Below are positions 30,322 to 42,784 of a stretch of DNA of 64,000 bases, in pieces; the stretch's first letter is position 1; the number at the start of each line of letters is the position of its first letter. This DNA is from Eutreptiella sp. 'Long Island Sound 2002'. Lineage: Eukaryota; Euglenozoa; Euglenophyceae; Eutreptiales; Eutreptiaceae. The stretch covers positions 58,871,919 through 58,935,918 of the forward strand of contig OZ038385.1 of assembly GCA_964036045.1 (NCBI GenBank). The letters run 5' to 3'. Position numbers and translations under genes: made by a program. The notes beneath the pieces are model-generated. The model did no database searches. It was not told the origin of the DNA and worked only from the letters and a program-made list of their open reading frames with translations.

Positions 30322-33300
30322 CCGCCCTCCTGTTTCTATTGGGGGACGTCTTTGAGGGCTACCAACAGCAAGACGATCCGGCGTCAGTCCCCCTGCTCAC
30401 TCCTCACGCCGGGGGCGGCATAAGCCCGCCACCACTGTGGGTTGTGCACGGGCGGCCAGCGTTTTCCAGGGCGTGCGCGGCGGTGCACAAGTGCAGCGAG
30501 TGGGCAATTGTTCTTCTGCTGCCAGCAGGCCCAATCCCGGATCCGGATGAGTACTCGGTCCCGGAAGTGGTCCGGATGTCCAACGTGCCGCACGATCCGC
30601 ACGTCGCCGTCACGTCGTTGCGTGATGGCGGCGCAGTGGAGCAGGGGTCTGTGGTGGTATACCAGCCTTCCCGCTCCGCAACAGTTTGGGGAGCGGAGTA
30701 TACCACCGCCCTGGACGCCATAAAGTCAGTCTGCGGATGTGACCTGGCCTGGAGACCACATGCGGTGTATCGACCGAGGGTGGTCCTGTCCCCGGAGCTC
30801 ACGGCCTCCAGTGCGGCGTCCCTGGGAAAGGTGGTGCAGAGCCCCCACTCCGACGTGGCGTGGCTGGAGCCCCACCGGTACTGCTGGGTGCCGGTGGCGA
30901 CTAAAGTCACATCGTCTGACGCGTCGCCCCAGGGAGACGACGCCACAAATGTGGCGGTGGCCAGCCACGGAATCCCCACGTGGACGGGTGCCATCTACGG
31001 CACGGTCCCGGAGGCAGAGATCATTGGCGCGGCGGCGTACTTGTTGCACACGCCCCCGTCAGCGTGCACGGTACACGTGGTGGATGCGTCCGTCATAGGA
31101 GCGCATCTCCGCAGGGCGCAGGAGGCCCTGTACCGTGGCATCAAGGGGCCGACATCACATCTGGTCAATCAGCACGCACTGAGCTGGATAGTGGAGGGGC
31201 TGCGGCGGCTGCCGCGCCGAGTTGGGGGGCCGCACCACTGGGTGGTGAGGCAGAGCTCGCACTTGGCGGCGGTCCCGCTCGAGGCACCGGACTCTGCCGC
31301 GGCCCGTGCAATGGCCCTGCCTGTCCATCTTGTCCTGCCAAAGGAGCACGCCATCCTCTTGGTGCCGGGGGATAATGGTGAGCTCGAGCCGCGTGTGCCA
31401 TCCATGCAAGCCCTTCAGCAAGTCCGGGAGATGGAGTGGCGTTCGCTAGCGGCTCGCACCAGGGCACACACGCCACTGGCTGGCGCCTGCGAGGCGATGC
31501 CCCTGGGAGCTGTGCACCACGGCCCAACGCACAGGAATATGCTGCGGGCACGTGACGGTCGCTTGTCCACCATGCAGGTCATGCGACGGTGGAGACAAAA
31601 GCTCACGCGTATGGCAATACCAGCCCACCCCTGTATCTTTTGTGGGGGGCTGGAGGAGGACATTGGCCACATGCGCCTACTGTGTGCGCGGGACGAGGAG
31701 GTGGCTGGGCTTCTGTGCAGGCGTGTGGAGGAGTTCACGGCGGAGCTACCCCTGACAGACAGGGCGGTGGAGTTCGTGGCGTGGAGGGAGCACGGCTGCA
31801 AGTGGACTGAATCCCTGATGGCGGGTGTCGTCCCCGGGGACCTGAATCGGCTGTTCGCTGCGGTGCGAGCGGCGTCGTCCCGGGGCCCTGCCAAGGCCAG
31901 GCTCTTTGTGGAGGACATGGTCCAGATTGGGGAAGATGTGTATGCCCGCAGGAACCATCGGCTCACCCAGATCATGCAGCTGCCGATGCAAGATCGAAGG
32001 AGAGCGGTATACGCGTTCCTGCGCGGTGACACACCCTTCTGCCCGCCGGCAGGGAGCATCCTGCAGCGTCCGCCGTGGAACCCGTTTACCGGCCTCCCCG
32101 GCGACCTGCGGGCAACCTTTCAGAGGGCACCGCTGCACGCACTGCTGGTGTCGCGGTCGTGCATCGAGCATGAAGAGGCCTTGTCCTTGTTCCCTCACTG
32201 GATGGCGGCGGTGGCGCAGGCCTTCGACCTGTGGATCGGTTCCTGGGTGGCGCGGGACATCACGACATTCAGGGAGTGGTCCCGCGTGGTGTCGGCGCAG
32301 TCGTGGGCCCAGGTGCGTGGTACCAAGGTGAGAAGCCCTGACGGCCAGAGTGATCCCTGGCTTCAGGTGTACGCCAACCATCCAGCTGTGGGGAACGTCA
32401 TGGGCTGGCCTCGCGAGGTGCTGCCGGTCCTTCAGCAACCTCTGTGCAGTCTCCGAATCCTGGCGGTGGCTGTCGTACTTGACGTGGGTACGTTGTGGCT
32501 GTATGACCGGCAGCTGCGACGAGTCGTACCAGCGGTCACTGAGCAGCGGTCCATGGCGGTGTTAATGGGCTCCAAGCAGCTGGCACGGGTACAGGGCAAC
32601 GACGCGCAAGGCCACGTCACGGAGGCCATGTTCTCTCTGCCAGAGGGGGACGACCACGTGGCTGCCGATGCCCGTCACACCCTTGACACCCTGGGCCTCG
32701 AGGCGGTCATTGAGGCTCGGGCGGGAGGACAACGCTTGGTTCTGGCTTCCGCCAGGGGCCCGGAGCAGGACGGGGTTGATGTCATCGGGGAGGTCTTACG
32801 GGACTACGGTTGGGAGCTCCTGGCGCATGGCACACACAGTCCCAAAGTGGCGCGGTGGCCCCGGCTGCTTCAGAGCCTGCCGGTGATGCCCAACGGGCGA
32901 CCGATACTCCGCCCGGTGTCCACGTGGGAGGAAGCGAGGCGTAGCCTCCTCAGTTGTGCCACAGCACGCACGCTGGCGGGTGCCTTGCTCGGACTCCAGG
33001 ACGCGTGCTGCGATGTATGGCAGGACCTGTGGTCGCAGTGTTGTGATGGTAGCTGCGTTCCGTCGCGGTCTGTGCTTCCGCAGCGATGCCACGGGTGCGG
33101 GGAAACGGTGTCAGTTTGGGTTCATCAGTGTGCCTCCATCCCGCTGTGCGGGACATGTAAGGAGCGCGCCGATAGGGGATGGCCTAAGGCGAGGTGGGCA
33201 CTGCGGCACTCTGGACAGATGTCCTCTAGCGCCTGGAAGACTATCCAGGGTGGCCTGAAGAGCGTCCGAGTGGAAGGGGTACGGTGCCCTGGAGCGCCGT

Positions 33301-33419
33301 CTGCGGCCCTGCCCCTGATGCTGTGGTGGGCGGCTCTGGAGGGCGACTCGCGGATACTCTGGTTGTGGCATCGCGGAGGAAATGGTGACGGCGTGGTGGG
33401 GGCCGGGGGTGCAGATTGA
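30276..33419 (+). CDS. LINE RNase H-like, zinc finger and C-terminal extension
   Basis: A 1,047-codon frame, shifted relative to the RT frame. Around residues 230-345 it resembles RNase H: TWTGAIYGTVPEAEIIGAA, then VHVVDASVIGA (Asp in place of a TDS motif) and a late DSAAARAM. A zinc finger CIFCGGLEEDIGHMRLLC lies at 31,632-31,683. The following roughly 590 residues have no recognised domain. Near the end is a second Cys/His cluster (CHGCGE, then HQC and CGTC, about 33,084-33,160). The Met at 30,276 is the first in the frame but may not be the true start; a -1/+1 frameshift from the RT frame or a simple mutation could link the two. The RNase H call is moderate and the C-terminal extension unknown. 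Confidence 0.6.
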   Translation: MGPGQPGAVHAVVPLAALLFLLGDVFEGYQQQDDPASVPLLTPHAGGGISPPPLWVVHGRPAFSRACAAVHKCSEWAIVLLLPAGPIPDPDEYSVPEVVRMSNVPHDPHVAVTSLRDGGAVEQGSVVVYQPSRSATVWGAEYTTALDAIKSVCGCDLAWRPHAVYRPRVVLSPELTASSAASLGKVVQSPHSDVAWLEPHRYCWVPVATKVTSSDASPQGDDATNVAVASHGIPTWTGAIYGTVPEAEIIGAAAYLLHTPPSACTVHVVDASVIGAHLRRAQEALYRGIKGPTSHLVNQHALSWIVEGLRRLPRRVGGPHHWVVRQSSHLAAVPLEAPDSAAARAMALPVHLVLPKEHAILLVPGDNGELEPRVPSMQALQQVREMEWRSLAARTRAHTPLAGACEAMPLGAVHHGPTHRNMLRARDGRLSTMQVMRRWRQKLTRMAIPAHPCIFCGGLEEDIGHMRLLCARDEEVAGLLCRRVEEFTAELPLTDRAVEFVAWREHGCKWTESLMAGVVPGDLNRLFAAVRAASSRGPAKARLFVEDMVQIGEDVYARRNHRLTQIMQLPMQDRRRAVYAFLRGDTPFCPPAGSILQRPPWNPFTGLPGDLRATFQRAPLHALLVSRSCIEHEEALSLFPHWMAAVAQAFDLWIGSWVARDITTFREWSRVVSAQSWAQVRGTKVRSPDGQSDPWLQVYANHPAVGNVMGWPREVLPVLQQPLCSLRILAVAVVLDVGTLWLYDRQLRRVVPAVTEQRSMAVLMGSKQLARVQGNDAQGHVTEAMFSLPEGDDHVAADARHTLDTLGLEAVIEARAGGQRLVLASARGPEQDGVDVIGEVLRDYGWELLAHGTHSPKVARWPRLLQSLPVMPNGRPILRPVSTWEEARRSLLSCATARTLAGALLGLQDACCDVWQDLWSQCCDGSCVPSRSVLPQRCHGCGETVSVWVHQCASIPLCGTCKERADRGWPKARWALRHSGQMSSSAWKTIQGGLKSVRVEGVRCPGAPSAALPLMLWWAALEGDSRILWLWHRGGNGDGVVGAGGAD

Positions 33420-33420
33420 T

Positions 33421-35922
<2,502 letters not shown>

Positions 35923-36010
35923 CCCCCTATTTTACGTGCCCACTTGTCTTTCTTGAACAGGGGATCACATCTACTGTTGTGTACAGATTTGTTGAAAGTT
36001 TATTGTGTTG
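35923..36010 (+). repeat. split direct repeat A1
   Basis: Shares TCTTTCTTGAACAGGGGATC and AGATTTGTTGAAA with A2 at 40,706-40,790, with a few substitutions. Confidence 0.85.
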
Positions 36011-36121
36011 TTGTTGACACGGCATGCAAGTCCCCCTTCAAAAGCTCGTCATCTAAAGGCCCCAACCAAGACCCATTGACCTCTGCGAGCGGCTGGGCAG
36101 TGCCCGATACCGAGCGCTCTT

Positions 36122-36388
36122 TTGCACTGTCAACACGAAGCTATTGGACTTTTGCAGGTACTCTTGGAGGGTTTGGCGTTCGCTGAGCGCAACGCTGTAC
36201 CGGACTTGAACATGATGGCAATGGAGCAATTCCCGGGAAGCGACAGGGTGGCAAGTTGGACGAGGCAGTCGGGTGAAGCCTTGCATGACTACGTGCGCTC
36301 GGCCGATGCTGCGCCAGTTCGGCCGTCCGAGGTCATGGGCAACGCCATGGAATGTCCACGAGGAAACCGCCTAGCATACAGGCTCTAG
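36122..36388 (+). CDS. leader open frame of the YR element
   Basis: An 88-codon frame (LLQVLLEGLAFAERNAVPD, then NMMAMEQFPGSDRVASW) shortly after A1. It has protein-like composition and may be the start of a structural (gag-like) protein, but no domain is recognised. It is closed by a TAG at 36,386-36,388 and open again beyond. Confidence 0.25.
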   Translation: MHCQHEAIGLLQVLLEGLAFAERNAVPDLNMMAMEQFPGSDRVASWTRQSGEALHDYVRSADAAPVRPSEVMGNAMECPRGNRLAYRL

Positions 36389-36755
36389 GGAATCATCCTG
36401 GACGGGCAGCACGCGTACGCCCAGCGCTATGTGTCGGATGACAGCAGCCGAGCGGACCCCAACAAACCCGCTGGATGCATTGACCCGGTCGGAGGCCGTC
36501 TAGAGGGGCGGTTCGTCCTTCAAGTACAAGAGCATTGACTTTGCCATGTGACAAGCCGTCCTTCATTGGATGTCGAAAAAGGGGAGGTGGACTTAGTTAT
36601 TAGCCAGGCCATCGGGTGATCGCCAGAGATGCGCCAAAGCAAACGTCCCACAACAGCAATTGAGGCATTGGCATTTCTAATGCCCCCACTAGTCCTGATG
36701 GGACTGCAGCCGCTGCGGCCGGACCCGGTGGGGGTGGCCCTGCTGGTGTTCGTAT

Positions 36756-37690
36756 TTGTGGTCCGTCGCCGTGAGCTACGCACCAGTGCCCTCCCATGCT
36801 CCAGGACCGACCTTCAGGGCGGCGGGGGCCTGCTCGACCATGGCGATGGCGGCCGCGGGCTTGTATTGGGTGGCAGCCGTGGGCGTGCGGGGATGGGCAC
36901 CCAAAACTGATACGAGGTACCGATCCGCGTTCTCCACATTGGGTAGCTTCGAGGGGTCCGGGGCACTACAATCGTCGCTTACTGACACGTTGTCCGAGTT
37001 CCTGGCATCGCAGGTCAGTATGGGACAGGCCAAGTCAAGCCTCCGTGGGTTCGTCTCAACCTTTGGGGCTGCTGAGGATGTCCGACTGCTTCCGGAATGT
37101 GTGCGGGCCATCCACTGGAGACTTGTGAAGTCGGGCAAGCCCACACTCGGGCATCCGTACCTGGGACCATGCGGACTCCGTCTCCTCTGTTCTAGAGCGT
37201 CATCACCACAAAGAGCAAACGGTGGCAACCCTTGCTTGCCTCAGTTGGTTGCTTTTCCTCACGGTATCTCAAGCGGTGTATATCACACCAGTAGGATTGG
37301 CGAGCGACTCCGTGGTCCTACTCGTCACGACCAAAGTTGGCGGTCATCGCGAGGTGCGAAGGCAGCTTTATGGGTGGGGACGGTTTTGGGTCCGGTTCCT
37401 CAGGGCCTATGCCCAGGCTTGTTGCAGCCTTGAAACTAAGCCGTTGGATTGGGGAGGGGTTCAGGCAGTGCAAAAGACTCTGGCAAGCCTCCTCCGCAAC
37501 TTCCCGTACGCGGGTCAACGGTGGCACAGCCTACAGCGGGGGGGGGGGGGGGGGGGCGCCTTCCACCTCTCCCCCCAACGTCTCCTACTTCGTTTGATTG
37601 GGGCAGTGGCGCCGACCGACCACGCCTCTATAGTACGCTCTGGGGGCACTGGAGCTGCCATGGCCTGTTGGCGTCCAAGCTGCTGATGGG
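36756..37690 (+). pseudogene. tyrosine recombinase of the YR element
   Basis: The N-terminal part (frame from 36,756) has a core-binding-like helical domain: TLSEFLASQVSMGQAKSSL and CVRAIHWRLVKSGKP. After a frameshift near 37,150 the catalytic domain reads ACLSWLLFLTVSQAVYI, where the first catalytic Arg (normally R-x-S-E) is replaced by Thr. The Lys motif TTKVGGHREVRR follows, then HSLQRG (HxxR). A 19-G run at 37,538-37,556 shifts the frame again, after which DWGSGADRPRLYST supplies the final Trp/Arg and the Tyr nucleophile. The order fits the tyrosine recombinase fold, which in these elements integrates circular cDNA without target duplication. Two frameshifts and the lost Arg make it inactive. 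Confidence 0.65.
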
Positions 37691-37819
37691 GGGCTCGTTG
37701 TGTTCTTGGCGGACCTATGGAGCGATGCCATGTAGGCCAAATCCGAGAGGTCCACCACCAGTGCTTCGTCGGCGGTACTTGTACCTATTTGTGCGGGGCC
37801 TACTGTATCTCTTGCTGAT

Positions 37820-38456
37820 ATGGATGTGGCGGAGGCTCAAAAGGAGATGGACAGCGCTCGGTCTGATTTTGATTCTACGGCCGTTTCGTCCGCGGCGTTC
37901 GGGTCCGGAGAGTCCCTGGCATCTGCCAGGGGTGCACCGGCTACCCCCGCCGCAACCACAACATCCGAGTCTGTCGCCGCAGAGTTCACACCGGGATCCC
38001 AACCTCCGACCAGGGTTGGAGAAAAGTGGGCGAGGCGTGCCAGCACATCTGTCCAGGCCCCGCGAGTCGGTACGACAGGTGGAGCTAACCCCAATGCAGC
38101 GAGGGTCAAGAGGAGTGTCATTGGTCTGGGCCGTTGCCTACTTATCCGACGGCATCATGCGGCGGGCGCGGTGCTGGGCTTGGGTTCTGCGAGGACCCGC
38201 CGACTTGCCCCCAAGAGACGGCATCCTGATGGGCTTTCAGGCGGGTCTACCCGCAAAGCGGCTTCGCATCCCCAAAGTAAGCTGCATGTTCTTTCGCGGA
38301 ATTCCATGTGCCTGTGACCCAGTTCTGAGATCGGCGCGGGGGTCCTTGCAGGCACTTGCCCCGTTTGATCAAGGTCTGCGGCCGTTGCGTCGGTGTGACC
38401 CGCTGTATGTTAGGTCTGAGCCACTTCTGCAGTTTGTTGGTTTTTTAGTGGGCTAG
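37820..38456 (+). pseudogene. gag-like frame between recombinase and RT
   Basis: A frame from an ATG at 37,820 reads MDVAEAQKEMDSARSDFDS, then a Ser/Ala/Thr/Pro-rich segment and KWARRASTSVQAPR. Near 38,110 a different frame takes over with LVWAVAYLSDGIMRRARCW and PRDGILMGFQAGLPAKRLR, ending at TAG (38,454). No zinc knuckle is present. Position before the RT suggests a structural protein or the N-terminal part of the RT polyprotein; the family is not recognised. Confidence 0.35.
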
Positions 38457-38467
38457 GTACAGTAGGT

Positions 38468-39868
38468 GATTATGAAATCTCTGACGAGTTGTGGCTCGAG
38501 CTAGCTCCTATGGATTTTGAGGCCTCTGTTGCACAGTTTTCTTTGCCTCGCGATGTTTACTCCCCGACCTGGGAGGGCATGGTTTTATCCATAGTTCGTT
38601 CGCTCCTGGATGCGGGGGTGGTGAACATTATGGATAGAGGCCGCCCACTGCGGGCCACGTGGTAGCCTTTCATAATACCTAAGACCACCGAGAAAGTGTC
38701 GCTAATTTTTAACTTGGTGGACTTGAATGAGGGTTTACAGAGGCCGGCGTCGTTCTCTTTGGATGGGTGCGAGCAGCTTTCACGCAAGCTAGCGGAGTGG
38801 CCGGCAGATAGTCCGTTTTTTTGTACGCATGTTGATTTCAAAAACGCCTTCCGGAGCTTTACATTGCCGCGACGACATGTGAGGGCTTTTCGTTTCCGTT
38901 TGCGTTGCGAAGGTGAGGATCGAATTTTTTGTATGTTGCGGATGCCATTTGGGTGGAAACACTCCCCGCTTTTTTGCCAGACAGCCCTAAGCCGTGTCGG
39001 CGGCTCCTGATACCGGACGGTTACATACTTTTTCACTACCCTGATGGTTTTCTCATCCTGGGGCCAGGCCCGTTGCGCGCTATCACGATGTGTGTGGTGC
39101 GGACCTTGGAGGAGATTTTTACTAAGATTTTTTTCTTGGGTAAATATGTCGGTTTAGGTGTGCGCACGATCAGGTCCCACCCAAGGGCATTTCTATACAT
39201 GTTTAACATTTGGTTGCATTTGGCCACCCGATCCCGCCCTTCTTCCTGCTTGCTTTCAAAGGCCTTAGGGTTCATCCACTGGCACTTCCGATCGCGGCTG
39301 GGGGGGGGCTTTTTGCAGGAAGCTGTTGCTGCACCGGTGGTGAGGGTCTGAGCGCCCCACGCCTTGCACAGTACTCCATGGGCTATGTACTGCTATTGTC
39401 CGGTGTATGGAGCCATGGGAGGCGCCCACATTGGTGCGCATTGCGATTTACCATTCTCTATCGGCGTTGAGTGATTTGTGGGCAGTACGTCACTGTGTGC
39501 TGTTTGGTGCTGCGGCACTGGATGTTATCCGATACCGGGGGGGGGGGGGGCTTTTTGTACCGGAGATGTCGGGTATTTGGTCGGAGGTTATTCCCGCAGA
39601 AATCTATACGCAGCAAAGTGCCGAGCTTTGGGTTTTGGTTTGGCTAGTGCGGTTGGCTGTGCGGCTGCGATGGTGTTGTGTCGTCTTAGTGACGGATTCA
39701 AAGGTGCTGGCGTGGCAGCTTTTGTCCCTGAGAGCTTGCACGTGCTTGAGTAGGTAGCAGCGACTTTTGCGTGCCTTGGTGTTGTGTCTGCTGCACCATC
39801 CCTTGATTGTGGAGGTGCGCTTCGTGCCAGGGGTAATACAGCCGGCAAATCCGCCAAGTAGGCTGGAT
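38468..39868 (+). pseudogene. reverse transcriptase and RNase H of the YR element
   Basis: Starts as YEISDELWLELAPMDFEAS and reads WEGMVLSIVRSLLDAGVV. After one in-frame TAG (38,663) follow the RT palm motifs: FIIPKTTEKVSLIFNLVDLN, CTHVDFKNAFRSFTLP (catalytic Asp) and MLRMPFGWKHSPLFCQ. A frameshift near 38,995 leads to the active-site box YPDGFLILGPGP, where YxDD has become YPDG, so the second Asp is lost. RNase H follows (39,407-39,868): AEIYTQQSAELWVL and VLVTDSKVLAW hold the Glu and Asp, and FVPGVIQPANPPSRL matches the usual VPxxxNPADxxSR end. The layout is that of DIRS-group elements. The copy is dead. Confidence 0.7.
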
Positions 39869-40138
39869 TAGAATCATCAATCTAGTATGCAGCGTGCGTC
39901 TAGCCAGGCCGATCGTTTGTGGAGGGTGCTACTTCACCATCCACACGAAGTGCAGCAGGTGAGTGGTTTGATCCTCTATTGCCTGATTTTTTGGGTGTTT
40001 GTTTTTGTGCATAGCGTCCATTAATATGCCACATTGTGGCCGGAGGCGGTGGCACCGCACGGGCCACAAGCACCACCGCCGCTCGGCGCAGGCCCTAGAG
40101 CGTAGGCGGGAGCGTGCTCGTCTACACATACCAAGCGA

Positions 40139-40450
40139 TTGGCGTGGAGATTGGTGCGCCTCATGTGGTTGGATACACAGCCGCGGTTGGTGTTTGACCG
40201 GGCGTGTCCGCGCGACGAAGCGCCCGGGCTGTTGGAATTCGCAGCGAAGGACTTGCGGCAGCGCCTCCGGTCCCACGCGCAGCAGCCGTTCAAAGCGTCT
40301 AGGACCCCCGATGTTAAGGATGCCAGTAACCGCCTTTGTAGGCATGGTTGGCGCGTGCGCATGGGCAGCCGTGCCATATATGTAACGCTGTCCTCCAACC
40401 GCCGAATTAGGCGCGCGCAGTTGCCATACATTTTGGTGCAAGGCACTTAG
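40139..40450 (+). CDS. small basic frame at the 3' end of the YR element
   Basis: A roughly 100-codon Arg-rich frame (LEFAAKDLRQRLRSHAQ, then CRHGWRVRMGSRAIYVTLS) ending at a TAG just before B1. A frame upstream on the same strand is broken by stops. It may be the end of the RNase H polyprotein or a separate accessory protein. No family recognised. Confidence 0.25.
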   Translation: MAWRLVRLMWLDTQPRLVFDRACPRDEAPGLLEFAAKDLRQRLRSHAQQPFKASRTPDVKDASNRLCRHGWRVRMGSRAIYVTLSSNRRIRRAQLPYILVQGT

Positions 40451-40647
40451 TTGCTCGTGCGCCGTGTGGCATACATGTTTCATTCAATGTGAGCTCATGT
40501 GAGCATTTTGGTGTGTTGCTATGGCATATGGGGGCCAGGCGCCGTGGCTGTTTAGCTACTAAGCCGCTGGTGCTCATTTCAAGCGTGAGCAGCGTTGTTG
40601 GCTGGTGTCGTGGTGTCACGCTTTGCTCGTGTGATATGGCAATAGAG

Positions 40648-40705
40648 GATGAGGAGTACCAGAGGTGTTTTGTTGAACTGATTTGGTGCTTCGTCTTGTG
40701 TGATC
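40648..40705 (+). repeat. split direct repeat B1
   Basis: Shares CCAGAGGTGT, TTGTTGAA and TGATTTGGTGCTT, then GTCTTGTGTGATC, with B2 at 41,097-41,152. Confidence 0.85.
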
Positions 40706-40790
40706 CCCACTTTTGCTTGCCTAGTAATCTTTCTTGAACAGGGGATCACAGCTACTTTTGTGTATAGATTTGTTGAAATTTTATTGTGTT
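40706..40790 (+). repeat. split direct repeat A2
   Basis: Directly adjoins B1 and matches A1 at 35,923-36,010 up to TTTATTGTGTT. About 300 bp of unrelated sequence then separate it from B2. Confidence 0.85.
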
Positions 40791-41096
40791 CCCACCACCC
40801 GCCCCCACCCCCACCTTTTGTACTGTGGTATTTAGGCGTGTGTGTCAGTGGCGAGAGCCGATGGAATTTGGCAGTGTGGTTTGGGTATTACATGTTTGAT
40901 GCTTTGAGGGGATGGGGGCGATTTGCATGTGGTGTCACATGTGTGTATGCGAGTGTGAGTTTGCGTTTGTGCGGTGTCGCGAAGGCCTAGCGGGGTCCTT
41001 GGAGAGTGTCCACTAAGGCCTGTGGCACTGTGGGCATGCATTCTTATGCATTTGATACTATTGACAGCGCTGAGGGCGCAAGCAACACTCTGAATT

Positions 41097-41152
41097 GTTG
41101 ATGAGCCAGAGGTGTATTGTTGAATTGATTTGGTGCTTTGTCTTGTGTGATC
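41097..41152 (+). repeat. split direct repeat B2, right end
   Basis: A near-identical copy of B1 that ends GTGTGATC immediately before AAAAAGTCGACAC of the interrupted 2.3-kb unit. Confidence 0.85.
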
Positions 41153-42640
41153 TAAAAAGTCGACACAAAACTGATTTTTTTTCAAGAATAGCAAGGGATT
41201 GTTGCTTCTAGTGTCTAACAATTTCCGAAGCCCTTAGTCCATTGCTTGTATTGGTTTTCTTTTTGTGCCTAATGGAACCACTAGTTGGTTGGGCCCTGGC
41301 TCGTTCTCGGTCCCATGGTTTTTGACGAGTCACCGCAAGATGGTTGCAAAAACCCCAACTCACGAATCAACGTTATTATAGCACTGGACCAAGCAAGCTG
41401 CCACCCATGCTGAAGTCCGTCAGTCCATTCTACACAACCATATCCGTTTCAATTCGTGATGACATCATACCTAACCACAGGACTGCTTCGTTGAACAATC
41501 AAGGCAAAAATTCTCAAAACAGTCGTTGGTTGCGACGCCAAAAAAGTTTTGTTCGCGTATTTTTCGCGCCCAAATTTCGGAGCTGCCAAGTACTACCCCC
41601 GGTCATTCTCTACTACATCTCTCAAGGATCGTAATGACCTACGCTTTGGGCCTAACTCCACGACATGTCCAAATGCCTCCCAAAACACACGACGGCGCAA
41701 CTTGGAAAAATTGCCAAATGTCAAACCTCGGAAGCATACAACATCAACATTATATAACCCCACGGACCCAAGTACCCACCCAACACCACGAAGGACCTTG
41801 ATCAAAAAGGTTTGAAGGCAGGTGGATCCGGGGCTCCTCGCAGTACCACTTGGGGGGAGACCCATGACGGCGAGAAAACACAGCCTTTTTTTGGTGCTGA
41901 TAGCATGCTCCAAAACTCTCCACTAGACAGCTCCCGTTGTGTGACCATACGAAGGCACCCACAAAGCCACGCAATATAGATCGAAGGGCAACAGTAGGGC
42001 TTCGATTTGGTTAGGGGGTGGCCTTGTACCTCAACGCTGTATTCGCGCAGCGCCACGTTTCGTAAGGTCCACGATCGAAAAAATGTGATTTTTTACCCCA
42101 ATCGGTCTCACTCCAACGGCCGTATCTCGGCGCCACCGGGTCGTTTGGAGCTAAATTTTTTTTCCGCGACCCTGGGAGCAGTGTGGGGGTAATGGTGCTT
42201 GGAGCTGAGCCAAATGAGCTACGGGCGCGGCGCTATCGAGGTCGGCAGATGACCCGTGTTTGGAAAATTTCGATTTCCTCCCCAACTTGTACCCTTCTCC
42301 CAAGTGCGAAATCGGATTAGTTTTTTCGAAATTCCAATGCTACATGGATCATTTTTCGATGCCGCTCACAAAAATGCAGCCGAAATCGGATCTTTCGGGA
42401 TTTCTTTCTTTTTCGCTATTTTTTCCTGCCATCCACCAATGTTCCTTCGGTTCGCTCTAAAACGCGTTCGTTGACACCTGTATAAGAGCGCGAATCCGCG
42501 AACATAGTCAGGAGGGGTCAGCTTTACAGCCGAGTGTCACATGTTGGCATCGGCACCCTCTCCCCGCCGCGGAATAGTGAACGGCGGGCGTTACGGCCCA
42601 ACGGCAACAAGCATCTGGAGGGTAGCCCGGCCCGCCCACC
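41153..42640 (+). repeat. 2.3-kb unit 1, right part
   Basis: Starting AAAAAGTCGACACAAAA, this is very similar to 45,754-47,260. It holds the shared words CACCGGGTCGTTTGGAGC and TAGCATGCTCCAAAACTC. No coding potential is conserved between the units, so I regard the unit as non-coding. Confidence 0.75.
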
Positions 42641-42784
42641 CGCGACAAGACCCGGCAACATTGGTAGTATTGATGGTAGTAGTGGTGGAATGTGGTAGTG
42701 GTGGTGGTGGTGGCAGAAACATTTATACGATTTTGCTATCAACCTGGTTTTGTTTTTCAAAGCATTGACACAAATGAACAAACC

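Larger units (their letters stand above)
28557..33420 (+). mobile_element. non-LTR retrotransposon (LINE), 5' end lost in gap
   Basis: GC-rich coding region with reverse transcriptase, an RNase H-like region, a CCHC zinc finger and a long C-terminal extension, all on the plus strand. No integrase, protease or long terminal repeats are seen, and the CCHC after the RT is typical of LINEs. The 5' part, including any endonuclease, falls in or before the gap. The 3' end is not defined; no clear poly-A or simple-repeat tail was found directly after the coding region. Confidence 0.75.
35923..41152 (+). mobile_element. tyrosine-recombinase retrotransposon with split direct repeats
   Basis: A 5.2-kb element inserted in the first 2.3-kb unit. 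Its limits come from unit 3, where AAAACCTC runs directly into AAAAAATCGACAC (about 45,745-45,762). Termini follow the A1-genes-B1-A2-B2 plan: A1 at 35,923-36,010, B1 at 40,648-40,705, A2 at 40,706-40,790 and B2 at 41,097-41,152. The junction GATC/CCC marks the B1-A2 seam. Such split direct repeats are known from PAT, kangaroo and Ngaro elements, which integrate through a circular DNA and a tyrosine recombinase. Coding order is recombinase, a gag-like frame, RT-RNase H and a small frame. All main frames are damaged, so this copy is inactive. Confidence 0.8.

Noticed and set aside
31415-32438. Long minus-strand frames opposite the LINE
   Set aside because: Shadow frames caused by the high GC content of the plus-strand coding region; no motif on the minus strand.
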